Below, one piece after another: positions 43,862-52,465 of a stretch of 64,000 nucleotides of DNA. Below the pieces are notes generated by a model, which had not been told where the DNA came from, ran no database searches, and was given only the letters and a program-made list of their open reading frames with translations. The stretch is from positions 248,001 through 312,000 of the forward strand of contig JANQQU010000093.1 in NCBI GenBank assembly GCA_028284905.1, read 5' to 3'. The first letter of the stretch is position 1. Each line of letters starts with the position of its first letter. The position numbers and the translations under genes were made by a program. Source of the DNA: Calditrichia bacterium (GTDB lineage Bacteria > Calditrichota > Calditrichia > RBG-13-44-9 > J075).

Positions 43862-45166
43862 TTACTTTCCTTTCAAGGACCAGTGACTGGGGCTATAAAC
43901 CTCGGTATTCTGGGAATAATATTTGAAGTTTGCCTCTCCCTGGGCAATCTGTGCTTCCATAACGGAAAATTGAAGCACTTCATGGACAATATCATCATAA
44001 GATCTTTTTCTGGTATGTTTTACCCAGACATCGACCAGATATTCTCCAGGATATAATTGAATGGCCGGAATTTCGATCTCGATGATCTGACGCCCTTTTT
44101 CAGTGATAATCTGAAAACCTTCCCACTTTGAAATAAAATAATGAAGCCAGACACGTTGCAGATTGCTGATGCCTACGCCGATTTCCAGGAATTCGTCCGG
44201 TTTTTTAAAATCGATTTCCAGGCGGAATATTGCCGGGGCACCCATGCGAAGCATGTCGGTGGAAGTATGGGTTTCATCCATTAATCGAACGCTTTGGATA
44301 AAAGAATGCTCTTGTGGCCCTTTGCGTTCCTCGATACGTTCACTTAGGTCGGCAAAACCGCCGGTTATAGCCAGATTCCGTGAGATGTATTTAGAGATTG
44401 TATCCTGAATCGATCCCTGGAAAGTAATTTGCCCCTCTTCCAAAAAGATGCCCCGTTGACAGAGAGATTCAATGGCTCCCATGTTATGACTGACAAATAA
44501 AACGGTTCTGCCTTCGTTCGCAACGCCCTGCATCTTTCCCAGGCACTTATTTTGGAAGGAGACATCTCCGACCGCCAACACTTCATCGACAATCAAAATT
44601 TCCGGTTCGAGATGCGCTGCGACTGCAAAAGCTAATCGGATATACATACCACTGGAATAATATTTGATTGGGGTATCAATGAACTTTTCCAGTTCGGAGA
44701 AGTTGACTATTTCGTCAAACTTATCTTTAATCTCCGAGCGCTTCATCCCCAAAATAGAGCCGTTTAGGTAGACATTTTCCCGACCGGTCAATTCAGGATG
44801 AAAACCGGTACCGACTTCGAGCAAGGAGCCTACTCTTCCAATAATCCGGGCGCTGCCGGTGGTTGGTTCGGTAATGCGGGAGAGCACTTTCAGCAAGGTG
44901 CTTTTACCGGCACCGTTCCGGCCGAGAATACCGACAACTTCCCCCTGTTTTACCTGAAAAGTAATATCCTTTAATGACCAAATTTCCTGGTTCATGCCAG
45001 CAGCACCGGAAGCATGCCCTTTTAATAATTGTCCCATTTTTCGAAAAGGAGACATCAGGGTGTTTTGGAGGGTTTCGCCAAAAGTTTTATACTTCGCTTT
45101 TCTCTGTTGAGAACCAATGAAGTATCGTTTCCCCAGACCTTGGGCATCTATTACGACTTTACTCAT
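43862..45166 (-). CDS. wzt: Polysaccharide ABC transporter ATP-binding subunit with C-terminal glycan-binding domain (Wzt)
   Basis: 434 residues. Walker A GRNGAGKST (82-90), signature YYSSGMYIRLAFAVA, Walker B EILIVDEVLAVGD and the H-loop VSHN. The ~170-residue C-terminal extension (from about 265) is a beta-rich Wzt_C-like domain (for example LEIDFKKPDEFLEIGVGIS), which in O9a-type systems recognises the capped end of the glycan. It pairs with the permease gene 9 nt upstream. It suggests export of a finished, probably end-modified polymer across the inner membrane. Confidence 0.92.
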   Translation of the reverse strand: MSKVVIDAQGLGKRYFIGSQQRKAKYKTFGETLQNTLMSPFRKMGQLLKGHASGAAGMNQEIWSLKDITFQVKQGEVVGILGRNGAGKSTLLKVLSRITEPTTGSARIIGRVGSLLEVGTGFHPELTGRENVYLNGSILGMKRSEIKDKFDEIVNFSELEKFIDTPIKYYSSGMYIRLAFAVAAHLEPEILIVDEVLAVGDVSFQNKCLGKMQGVANEGRTVLFVSHNMGAIESLCQRGIFLEEGQITFQGSIQDTISKYISRNLAITGGFADLSERIEERKGPQEHSFIQSVRLMDETHTSTDMLRMGAPAIFRLEIDFKKPDEFLEIGVGISNLQRVWLHYFISKWEGFQIITEKGRQIIEIEIPAIQLYPGEYLVDVWVKHTRKRSYDDIVHEVLQFSVMEAQIAQGEANFKYYSQNTEVYSPSHWSLKGK

Positions 45167-45175
45167 TCAAGCTCC

Positions 45176-46066
45176 TTATACAACGTCTGCAAAGGTTTTT
45201 TCCAGACGGCGAAAATAAAATGCACCACTGATCAGTAAGAGAACCGAAACTGTCGCAGATATAAAAATCATTTTTCCCGGGGCGGTATTGGTCCCCAGCA
45301 AGGCCCAACGAAAACCTTCAACGACGCCAGCCATGGGATTTAGGCTGTATACCGTGCGCCAGGGTTCATCCAGCATGCTGCTGGGGTAAGCAATCGGCGA
45401 GATAAACATCCAGAATTGGGTGAGAAACGGAATGGTATAGCGAATATCGCGGAACTGAACATTCATCGCTGTTAACCACAGACCCGTTCCTAGGGAGGTT
45501 ATAAATGCGAGCAGAATTAAAAAGGGAAGCCAAATCACATTAATTGTTGGCGTTATACCGGTGACGACCAGCATGATAAGTAAAACTATAAACGCCAGGA
45601 AGAAATCTACAGCGCCGGATAACACTTTCGCGATTGGAATTGTTAATCGCGGAAAATAAATTTTCTTGATGAGATTCGCATTGCTTACCAGGCTGTTGGA
45701 CGATTGCGCTAATCCACTCGCAAAGAAAGTCCAGGGAACTAACGCCGCATAGCTGAAGATCGGATAGGGGATGCCATCCGAAGGAATGCCGGCCAGTTTC
45801 CCAAAAAACAAGCTGAATACTATCATGGTAAAAAAAGGTTGAATAACCGCCCAACTAGCCCCTAAAACCGTTTGCTTGTAGCGAACTTTTATGTCCCGCC
45901 AAACAAAGAAATATAAGAGCTCCCGATACTCCCAAATTTCGTTCAGTTTAAGTGATGCCCAACCGCGGGTAGGGGTAATCAGAATTTCCGGAACGGGTGT
46001 ATCTGCTAAGTGCTTCCCATTGGAAGAACTTGTCATTTTATCAACTGTTTGATCCAGCGGATTCAT
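45176..46066 (-). CDS. wzm: Polysaccharide ABC transporter permease (Wzm, ABC-2 type)
   Basis: 296 residues with a cytoplasmic N-terminus (ILITPTRGWASLKLNEIWEYREL) and about six membrane helices. VRYKQTVLGASWAVIQPFFTMIVFSLFFG is the hallmark of the ABC-2 O-antigen/teichoic acid permeases, with WLTAMNVQFRDIRY and MFISPIAYP further on. It forms the channel with the Wzt subunit. ATG start at 46066, 40 nt after the sugar transferase gene. Confidence 0.92.
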   Translation of the reverse strand: MNPLDQTVDKMTSSSNGKHLADTPVPEILITPTRGWASLKLNEIWEYRELLYFFVWRDIKVRYKQTVLGASWAVIQPFFTMIVFSLFFGKLAGIPSDGIPYPIFSYAALVPWTFFASGLAQSSNSLVSNANLIKKIYFPRLTIPIAKVLSGAVDFFLAFIVLLIMLVVTGITPTINVIWLPFLILLAFITSLGTGLWLTAMNVQFRDIRYTIPFLTQFWMFISPIAYPSSMLDEPWRTVYSLNPMAGVVEGFRWALLGTNTAPGKMIFISATVSVLLLISGAFYFRRLEKTFADVV

Positions 46067-46105
46067 GTTAACTCCTGTAAATTAAATTGCCGGTAAATAG
46101 GCAAT

Positions 46106-47488
46106 TTATAACTCCATCGTCATTCTCAGGCCATTTCCCGCTGATTTGACCTCTGTTGAATATATGGTGGATACGAAATGATATTTGATGTTTAAATTTT
46201 TACAGATATCGAGTAATTGGCTGAGGTCGCCGTTCGCTTGTTTTTCTGTCGCAATATAAACGGCCTCAATATCATGCACATTTTTTAATAAGGGTAAATC
46301 GATGGCGGTACCGAGCACACTAAAGCCATGTATTTTTTTCCCACGCATATGATCATGATGATCCAGAAAACCAACGGGTTCAACCCTTGGTCCCAGATTA
46401 GCGAGAATTCGCCGGGCAAATAATTCCCCTTCCATATTGGCACCGTAAATCAAAATATTTTCCTGAGCAGTGCTATGGTGTTTGAACCGCGATCTTTTAA
46501 AACGTGAGGAAATCATTCGAAAACATACCAGGAAGCTGGCGGTAAAAATCGCATTCAGAAGAATAATAGAGATTGACATCCAGGGAATCTGGAAAAACAT
46601 TATTGTCATTGTAGATAAAGCAGCAGCAAGTGTGATCGACTTCATAATGGCGATTAAGTCCCGGGTGCCAAAATATTTCCATAGGTGTAAATAAATACTA
46701 AAAAAGATATAACATACCACTTGCCAAAAACTGATGATTATGAAAAGAACCCCAATTTCAGTAATGTCAATAGCAGCTGGTTGAAAGTCATTTTTAACCA
46801 GTAATGCAAAGAAAAATGCGATCATGGATAGGGATATATCAATGAGTAGCTTCGATATCTCCCGCTTCCGCCGAATAAGGTGAATTAGCTTCATTGGCTC
46901 AAAAACCGTAACCAAGAAGGCGTGTGTGAAGTATTTCAGATCTTTAATGAACGACTGTGTTTCCGCATACTTGATATCTCGTTCCAGTTTTTGAGGAAGA
47001 ATTTCTTTTATATAGTAGGCTTCAACGTCCTCAACATCTGCCGGTATCAAATTCTTTTCGTTTCGCCAGATAATTTGATTTGGGCCGACCAGACCGGGCT
47101 TTACCGAAAGGACTTTTCGTTCTCTCTCCGAATAAAGCTCTACAATTTCCGGGATTTCCGGGCGTGGCCCCACAAAGCTCATTTCCCCTTTGAAAATATT
47201 GATTAACTGGGGAATTTCATCCAGCTTCAGTCGTTCGATTACTTTACCGACTTTAGTTAAACGGAGATCATGTTTCGGGCTGATTTTCGGGCCGGAATCA
47301 ATTTTATGAGGCATCTTCCGGAATTTATACATCCAGAAAGTTGATCCATCGATACCAACTCTTAAATGCTTGAAAAAAGCTGGACCGGGAGATTCTACTT
47401 TGATGAGAAGACTTAATAATCCCATAACAGGAGATGCAAATATCAATCCCAGAAAGGCTAGTGTTCTATCAAAAATTTCTTTTAACAT
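46106..47488 (-). CDS. Phosphoglycosyl transferase with permuted domains (sugar transferase first, then 4-helix + Rossmann module)
   Basis: 460 residues from ATG 47488; a GTG at 47527 would add 13. Neither start has a strong ribosome-binding site. Numbering from the GTG: residues ~14-225 are the bacterial sugar transferase domain (re-entrant helix DRTLAFLGLIFASPVMGLL, FRKMP, KLDEIPQLINIFKGEMSFVG, PRPE at 121-124). Then come four helices (~226-245, 257-279, 293-313, 316-336) with HLWKYFGTRDLIAI and a Rossmann domain (ENILIYGANMEGELFARRIL, GFLDHHDHMRGKKIHG, VLGT) that in WcaJ/WbaP-type enzymes stands before the catalytic domain. It should start glycan synthesis by transferring a sugar-1-phosphate to undecaprenyl phosphate. 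Confidence 0.85.
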   Translation of the reverse strand: MLKEIFDRTLAFLGLIFASPVMGLLSLLIKVESPGPAFFKHLRVGIDGSTFWMYKFRKMPHKIDSGPKISPKHDLRLTKVGKVIERLKLDEIPQLINIFKGEMSFVGPRPEIPEIVELYSERERKVLSVKPGLVGPNQIIWRNEKNLIPADVEDVEAYYIKEILPQKLERDIKYAETQSFIKDLKYFTHAFLVTVFEPMKLIHLIRRKREISKLLIDISLSMIAFFFALLVKNDFQPAAIDITEIGVLFIIISFWQVVCYIFFSIYLHLWKYFGTRDLIAIMKSITLAAALSTMTIMFFQIPWMSISIILLNAIFTASFLVCFRMISSRFKRSRFKHHSTAQENILIYGANMEGELFARRILANLGPRVEPVGFLDHHDHMRGKKIHGFSVLGTAIDLPLLKNVHDIEAVYIATEKQANGDLSQLLDICKNLNIKYHFVSTIYSTEVKSAGNGLRMTMEL

Positions 47489-47587
47489 TTTCAAGGCTTT
47501 GAAGTTTAAGTGAAACAATCGAATCACAGTCTATAGACAATAGTTGCCTTTATAAACTTCTGCTTTACTTTAGTTTATAGAGGGGAG

Positions 47588-47653
47588 ACGCTCTGGTTGT
47601 AGTGGTGTGAAGCCAACGATTCTTATTGGCTTGTTTATGCTCGGCCAGAGCGT
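47588..47653. promoter_or_regulatory. Nested inverted repeats between two operon genes
   Basis: Outer arms ACGCTCTGG (47588-47596) and CCAGAGCGT (47645-47653) enclose inner arms AGCCAA (47611-47616) and TTGGCT (47626-47631). On the - strand transcript this would fold as a two-tier hairpin between the aminotransferase stop (47659) and the sugar transferase start (47488). No U-run follows on the - strand, so it is more likely an RNA-stability or processing element than a terminator (inference). Confidence 0.4.
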
Positions 47654-47658
47654 TTAAA

Positions 47659-48819
47659 TCAAGCGATATCTACTTTCAGAGAATACAAGCTTGCTTCCAG
47701 CGTATTGCAGACTTTTTCGACATCCTCGGTAGACATCAATGGATGCATTGGCAGTGTTAATTCGCGCAAGCAAACGGCTTCCGTCAGGGGAATCGAGTCG
47801 GTGGATAACTCTGGATTATCCTGATAATTTTGGAATTTATGAATCGGCGGGTAGTGAATGCTGGATTGAATACCTTGTTCCCGCATCGCACTCATCACTG
47901 CCTGGCGGTCTGTGCCTGCCGGTAAAAGGATCGGCATAATATGACAGGCACTTTCGCCGGGATGATTATCGAATGGGACAACAATACCGGATATTTTAGA
48001 AAGCGATTGCCGGTAGTGGCGTGTTAATTCGTTCCTTTTTTGATTGTTCCGCGGGAGCTTTTCAAGCTGGGTGATGCCTAACGCGGAGCGAATCTCATCG
48101 ATACGATAATTAAAACCGAGGTCAGTAACATCATAGCTAAAGGCATGGCCCTGGTGACGTTGCCATGTTAGGGTTGTCATGCCATGAGAACGACCAAGGC
48201 GAATTTTATCGGCCAATTCATCATCGTTCGTTACTAGCATGCCACCTTCACCAGTGGCGATGTTTTTGTTGGAGAAAAAACTAAAGCAGCCAATATCGCC
48301 AATCGCACCACAGCTTTCGCCATTGTAACTGCTGCCAACAGCATGGCAGGCATCTTCAATAATTGCCAGATTATGATCTGCCGCGATCTTCTTTATTGCT
48401 GACATATCGCAAGGATAACCACCATAATGCATGACGGTAATCGCCCGGGTGCGCGGTGTTATTTTTTCCAGGATCGATTGGGGGGATATCGTTAGATTAT
48501 TTTCACTGATAATGTCTGCAAATACCGGTTTCCCGCCGCAATATCGAACTGCATTGGCGGTGGCAACGAAGGTTAGCGAGGGGCAGATAACTTCATCTCC
48601 CTCACCTATACCCAATGCCCAGTTTGCCAGATGCAATGCTGCAGTACCATTGGTAACCGCAATTGCATGCCTGGCGTTGCAGAATTCAGCAAACGCTTTT
48701 TCGAATTTTTGAGTCACAGCTCCCTGTGTAAACCAACCGGATTGGATAACTTCCAGAACCGCATCAATTTCTTCCTGCCCGAGATCTATCTCAGACAGCG
48801 TAAGTTCCCACTTCGTCAA
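47659..48819 (-). CDS. DegT/DnrJ/EryC1 sugar aminotransferase
   Basis: 386 residues. The start is taken as TTG at 48819 because AGGAGG lies 8 nt upstream and the protein then begins KWELTLSEIDLGQEEIDAVL as family members do; the longer frame to 48873 overlaps the nucleotidyltransferase gene by 83 nt. PLP lysine K185 in SNKNIATGEGGM; cofactor Asp in IIEDACHAVG. It aminates a 4-keto-6-deoxy sugar, most likely the product of the dehydratase at 49604. Its gene overlaps the nucleotidyltransferase gene by 29 nt. Confidence 0.9.
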   Translation of the reverse strand: MTKWELTLSEIDLGQEEIDAVLEVIQSGWFTQGAVTQKFEKAFAEFCNARHAIAVTNGTAALHLANWALGIGEGDEVICPSLTFVATANAVRYCGGKPVFADIISENNLTISPQSILEKITPRTRAITVMHYGGYPCDMSAIKKIAADHNLAIIEDACHAVGSSYNGESCGAIGDIGCFSFFSNKNIATGEGGMLVTNDDELADKIRLGRSHGMTTLTWQRHQGHAFSYDVTDLGFNYRIDEIRSALGITQLEKLPRNNQKRNELTRHYRQSLSKISGIVVPFDNHPGESACHIMPILLPAGTDRQAVMSAMREQGIQSSIHYPPIHKFQNYQDNPELSTDSIPLTEAVCLRELTLPMHPLMSTEDVEKVCNTLEASLYSLKVDIA

Positions 48820-49519
48820 TGTGCAATCCTCCTCTGATTTTTTGAAATTCCTCCTGAACTCTCTCATAGTCAAGATGTTGCCCGATATCCTGCCAGTATC
48901 CCTTGAAATCGTAACCGAGCACTTTCTTGTTTTTACTGATGAGATGATTGATAAGATCGGGAAAATCGACCTGCTGGTTTTCTGGTAAATAATCCAGTAC
49001 CTGCCGGTTGATGATATAAATGCCCATATTGATATTGACTTCGGAATAGGGCTTTTCCCGAAATGCCGTTAAGCGGGAATTCTCGTCCGTATCGATAACA
49101 CCATAATCAATTCTTTCGCGTTTTTTATAGACACTGAGTGTAATCGCAGCATTTTCCTCGATATGGAAATTCATTAGCGTTTTATAGTTTAAATCAGTCA
49201 GTATATCCGCGTTCATTACCAGAACATTTTCTTTTAAATTGGGAATCAGTTTCAATGGCGCGACAGTTCCCAACGGACGTTTTTCAAAGGAATACTCTAT
49301 TTCGATGCCATATTTTTCCCCTTTGCCAAGATAAGACTGGATGAGCTCTCCCAGGTATCCAGTAGCAATTGAAACCTTGGTGAAACCAAGAAAAGACAAC
49401 TGTTTAACGAGAATCTCGATGATGGGCATCTCGCCAACAGGCAATAGTGGTTTCGGTATTATTGATGTGTACGGCTGTAACCTTACTCCCTTGCCTCCTG
49501 CCATGATAATAGCTTGCAT
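48791..49519 (-). CDS. Sugar-1-phosphate nucleotidyltransferase
   Basis: 242 residues. AIIMAGGKGVRLQPYT (3-18) and PKPLLPVGEMPIIE form the nucleotide-binding signature; VMNADIL carries the catalytic metal-binding Asp and YWQDIG ends the core. It is the short RmlA/GlmU-N-like type without a C-terminal acyltransferase, similar in size to PtmE/hexose-1-phosphate guanylyltransferases. With the LegB-like dehydratase and aminotransferase on either side it may supply the NDP-sugar for a 4-amino sugar (inference). Confidence 0.88.
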   Translation of the reverse strand: MQAIIMAGGKGVRLQPYTSIIPKPLLPVGEMPIIEILVKQLSFLGFTKVSIATGYLGELIQSYLGKGEKYGIEIEYSFEKRPLGTVAPLKLIPNLKENVLVMNADILTDLNYKTLMNFHIEENAAITLSVYKKRERIDYGVIDTDENSRLTAFREKPYSEVNINMGIYIINRQVLDYLPENQQVDFPDLINHLISKNKKVLGYDFKGYWQDIGQHLDYERVQEEFQKIRGGLHIDEVGTYAV

Positions 49520-49603
49520 AATTACCTCTCAAATTCGTTTATAGCAGAAAAATTTTAAGATTTTCCGAACAGCTCTATAAATTGAGTAGAAAAAAACGGT
49601 GAT

Positions 49604-50596
49604 TTAAATGACATATTTAGACGTTTGGTGATCAGCAAAAATTTGTTCCCGGGACCATTCAATTGTTTTTGCCAATCCTTCTTCCAGAGATACTGCCGGC
49701 TCCCAGCCTAATAGCGTTTTTGCTTTTTGGCAATCGCAGTTCAGGCGATTCACCTCACTGCCGCTGGGGCGCATGCGAACAGCTTCCTGGCTGATAGGAA
49801 TATGACGGTCCATTATGTTCATGATGATATCGCAAAGTTCCTGGATGGAAACTTCCCGGCCGCTGCCAAAATTAATGACTTCTCCGATTGCTTTTTCAGA
49901 ACTGGCCATCGCCAGAAAGGCTGAAACAGTATTTGCGATAAAGTTGAAATCGCGGGTTGGATATAAAGCGCCCAGGCGAATTTCATCATTCTTTAATACT
50001 TGGGTAATGATGGTCGGAATTACTGCCCGCATGGACTGCCGTGGGCCGAAAGTATTAAATGGGCGGACAACCGATACATTCATATCGAATGCATGTTTGT
50101 AACTCAATGCCATCCTGTCCGCGCTAATTTTACTGGCTGCATAGGGCGATTTCCCGGAAATCGGATGTTTTTCATCCATTGGGGCATAGTGCATATTGCC
50201 ATATACTTCGCTGGTGGAAGTGTGGATCAGTCTATCCACATTGTCTTTCAGGCAGGCGTTAAGAACGTTCGCGGTGCCGGCAACATTTGTCTGTACATAA
50301 TCCATTGGATTAACATAGGAGTAGGGGATCGCGATCAAGGCGCCAAGGTGAAAAACAATGTCCCGTCCCTTAACAGCACTCCGAACAGCGTCAGGGTCTT
50401 TTAAATCGCCGCTATAAATCTCGATATTTTTCCGAATTTCCTGAGGAAAAGTATCAATATAGCCTGCCTGATTTCTGGAATTATATCTTACAAAAGCCCG
50501 GACATCCGCGCCTAGTCGAACCAGGGTCTCCGTAAGATGACTGCCAATAAATCCTCCCGCTCCGGTTACCAGTACTTTTCTGCTTTGCCAATCCAT
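49604..50596 (-). CDS. LegB-like NAD-dependent 4,6-dehydratase (extended SDR)
   Basis: 330 residues. NAD loop VTGAGGFIGSHLTE (10-23), then VRAFVRYNSRNQAG, which is typical of the LegB/retaining NDP-GlcNAc 4,6-dehydratase group; TSTSEVYG (126-133), catalytic Y152 and K156 in SPYAASKIS, and PFNTFGPRQSMRAVIPTIITQ. It makes a 4-keto-6-deoxy NDP-sugar. The following two genes (nucleotidyltransferase, aminotransferase) complete a short amino-sugar route. Which nucleotide is used (UDP or GDP) cannot be told. Confidence 0.85.
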   Translation of the reverse strand: MDWQSRKVLVTGAGGFIGSHLTETLVRLGADVRAFVRYNSRNQAGYIDTFPQEIRKNIEIYSGDLKDPDAVRSAVKGRDIVFHLGALIAIPYSYVNPMDYVQTNVAGTANVLNACLKDNVDRLIHTSTSEVYGNMHYAPMDEKHPISGKSPYAASKISADRMALSYKHAFDMNVSVVRPFNTFGPRQSMRAVIPTIITQVLKNDEIRLGALYPTRDFNFIANTVSAFLAMASSEKAIGEVINFGSGREVSIQELCDIIMNIMDRHIPISQEAVRMRPSGSEVNRLNCDCQKAKTLLGWEPAVSLEEGLAKTIEWSREQIFADHQTSKYVI

Positions 50597-50688
50597 TTTT
50601 ACTCCTTGCTTTGTCCGCAGTTATAGATGCGGAATATATCTTTAATAAATCTAATGCCTTGTTTTAAGGGGAAAATCTTAGTTATAGT

Positions 50689-52293
50689 CTAATCTGACTT
50701 CTCTTCCGGAGAACTTTCCTGGTTCCCTTTATCATCATAGACTTTTTTGGTATGGCCGCTGCCATTACGTTGATTATTATCATTCTCTGCGTAAGTTTCC
50801 GGCAATCCATGTAAAATCAATTCGATATTTTTGATAGATGTTGATCTGCCGCCATTTGTGGTATCATATGGTGATCTATTTCTACCAGCATACAGCGGGG
50901 TTTTTAGATTTTCTCTCAGGAAAAGAATTATGAAGCCTAAAGCGCTGCCGAGGAATATAGCCAGAATAGTATTAAACCCTTTTCGGGGAGAGACAGGGCT
51001 TCGGGTTTCTATGGCAAAATCGAGGATTCGAATATTGCCTATTTCAGCTGCTTCTCTTAGCCGAACCTGCTCTCTTTCTTCCAAAAGCTGCACAAACAAT
51101 TTATTGTTTATATCCCTTTCCCGTAATAAACGGAAGTGATCTGCTTCCCGTCGAATCAACGTGGATAAACGCTGATTGTAGCTTGCCAATATTTTCTGAA
51201 GATATTCGTTCTGGGTTTTTAAAGCCTTTAGCTCCGTATCAAGACGAATCGACTCCGTTAAAAGCGTTTGTGCTTGCACCAGGGGATCGATAACACCACT
51301 AAGCGAATCACTGGTAAAGAGTTTTTTAGTTGTGTTAATGATATCTCGCTTCATGCTTTCGACTTCTGCAATCAACGTTGCCACTTTCGGGTGATCATCT
51401 TTATAGCCCTGGGCCTTCAAGTCCATCAATTGAACATTTTGTTCACTTAATTTCGTTCGCAAATTGTTGATTGTTAAGCTGGTCGCCTGAGTTAGTGTGC
51501 CAGTGCTGTCTGATTGAAATTTACCAAGGTGTCTTCTTATCTCCCGAAGCCGCTTTTCATTTGCTTCAATGTCCACCTGAACTGTATTGAGCAGATTCTC
51601 AACACTAGTGATTCGGTTGAGGATTTCCCGGGACTCATCTTCCATGGAAGAGACATTTGTGTTAACTTTGAAGTCCTGAAATGCATCTTCAGCTTCTGTC
51701 AATTTCCCTTGCAATGAATTGAGCTGCTCATCGATAAAAGCCCTTAGATTGGAGTACTCTTTGTTACGTGCCTGCAGGTTGCTTTTCAGAAGCACTTTCG
51801 CTGCGATGTTCGCTATAACATGAGTAATTTCAGGAACTTCAGATTGGAAGGTAATTGTAATTACATTTGGCAACTTATCCGAATTAAAAGCGGAAACACC
51901 AGCGCGAATCTTGCCCACAATATATCGATCCTTATCGAAATTTTCCGGCTGCGGGTCAGGAAAAGTAAATTTATTCCGAATATCAGATGACAATTCTTGG
52001 TAGACCCGCTCTGCAAACAATTGTGTTTGGATTTCTTTCACACGGTTAAGGACATAGCGATGAGAGATAATTCCCTCTTCGATATTTAACATTTCATTCT
52101 GACTGGCAATTTCGAAAGCAACAACAGAAGAGGCCTTATAAAGGGGCGTTGCCATATAGTTATAAATACTAACGATGATTAATGATAACCCAATACAGGA
52201 AAGAAGTATCAATTTGCCTTGATATACTTTCTGTAATAATTCCGCCAGCGTAACAAAATTATTATCCGGATTATCAAAATTTTCTGAGTTCAT
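50689..52293 (-). CDS. Polysaccharide co-polymerase / chain-length regulator (Wzz/GumC family)
   Basis: 534 residues. TM1 at ~27-46 and TM2 at ~440-461 flank a large periplasmic part with long coiled coils (for example SLQGKLTEAEDAFQDFK, EANEKRLREIRRHLGKF). The segment SPVSPRKG just before TM2 is the Pro-rich motif of the family. The cytoplasmic tail of ~70 residues is polar and acidic and has no Walker motifs, so this is not a full tyrosine autokinase. First gene of the polysaccharide block; AGGGATC precedes the ATG at 52293. It controls chain length and bridges to an outer-membrane exporter, which is not in the window. Confidence 0.88.
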   Translation of the reverse strand: MNSENFDNPDNNFVTLAELLQKVYQGKLILLSCIGLSLIIVSIYNYMATPLYKASSVVAFEIASQNEMLNIEEGIISHRYVLNRVKEIQTQLFAERVYQELSSDIRNKFTFPDPQPENFDKDRYIVGKIRAGVSAFNSDKLPNVITITFQSEVPEITHVIANIAAKVLLKSNLQARNKEYSNLRAFIDEQLNSLQGKLTEAEDAFQDFKVNTNVSSMEDESREILNRITSVENLLNTVQVDIEANEKRLREIRRHLGKFQSDSTGTLTQATSLTINNLRTKLSEQNVQLMDLKAQGYKDDHPKVATLIAEVESMKRDIINTTKKLFTSDSLSGVIDPLVQAQTLLTESIRLDTELKALKTQNEYLQKILASYNQRLSTLIRREADHFRLLRERDINNKLFVQLLEEREQVRLREAAEIGNIRILDFAIETRSPVSPRKGFNTILAIFLGSALGFIILFLRENLKTPLYAGRNRSPYDTTNGGRSTSIKNIELILHGLPETYAENDNNQRNGSGHTKKVYDDKGNQESSPEEKSD

Positions 52294-52422
52294 TTACCGA
52301 TCCCTTTGTGAATTTCGTGTAAATACATCTGGCTGCTGTTATAACATTTAGCGCACAGATGCTTTTGAGGTGATACAAATTCAATGAACATTTATTGATG
52401 CAAAATTCTTGAACATAGCTCC

Positions 52423-52465
52423 GCCCTGTCAATTACATATCGGGTGGATATGCAGTATGCAGGGC
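52423..52465 (-). promoter_or_regulatory. Leader hairpin upstream of the wzz gene
   Basis: Outer stem GCCCTG (52423-52428) with CAGGGC (52460-52465), a symmetric 7+7-nt internal loop, inner stem CATATC (52436-52441) with GATATG (52447-52452) and a 5-nt loop. It lies about 130-170 nt upstream of the wzz ATG in the direction of transcription. The symmetry suggests an RNA structure in the 5' leader or a dimeric protein site; no known riboswitch was recognised. Confidence 0.35.

Noticed and set aside
50689-52293. Tyrosine autokinase (Wzc) call for the Wzz/GumC protein
   Set aside because: No Walker A/B motifs or Tyr-rich tail follow the second membrane helix.
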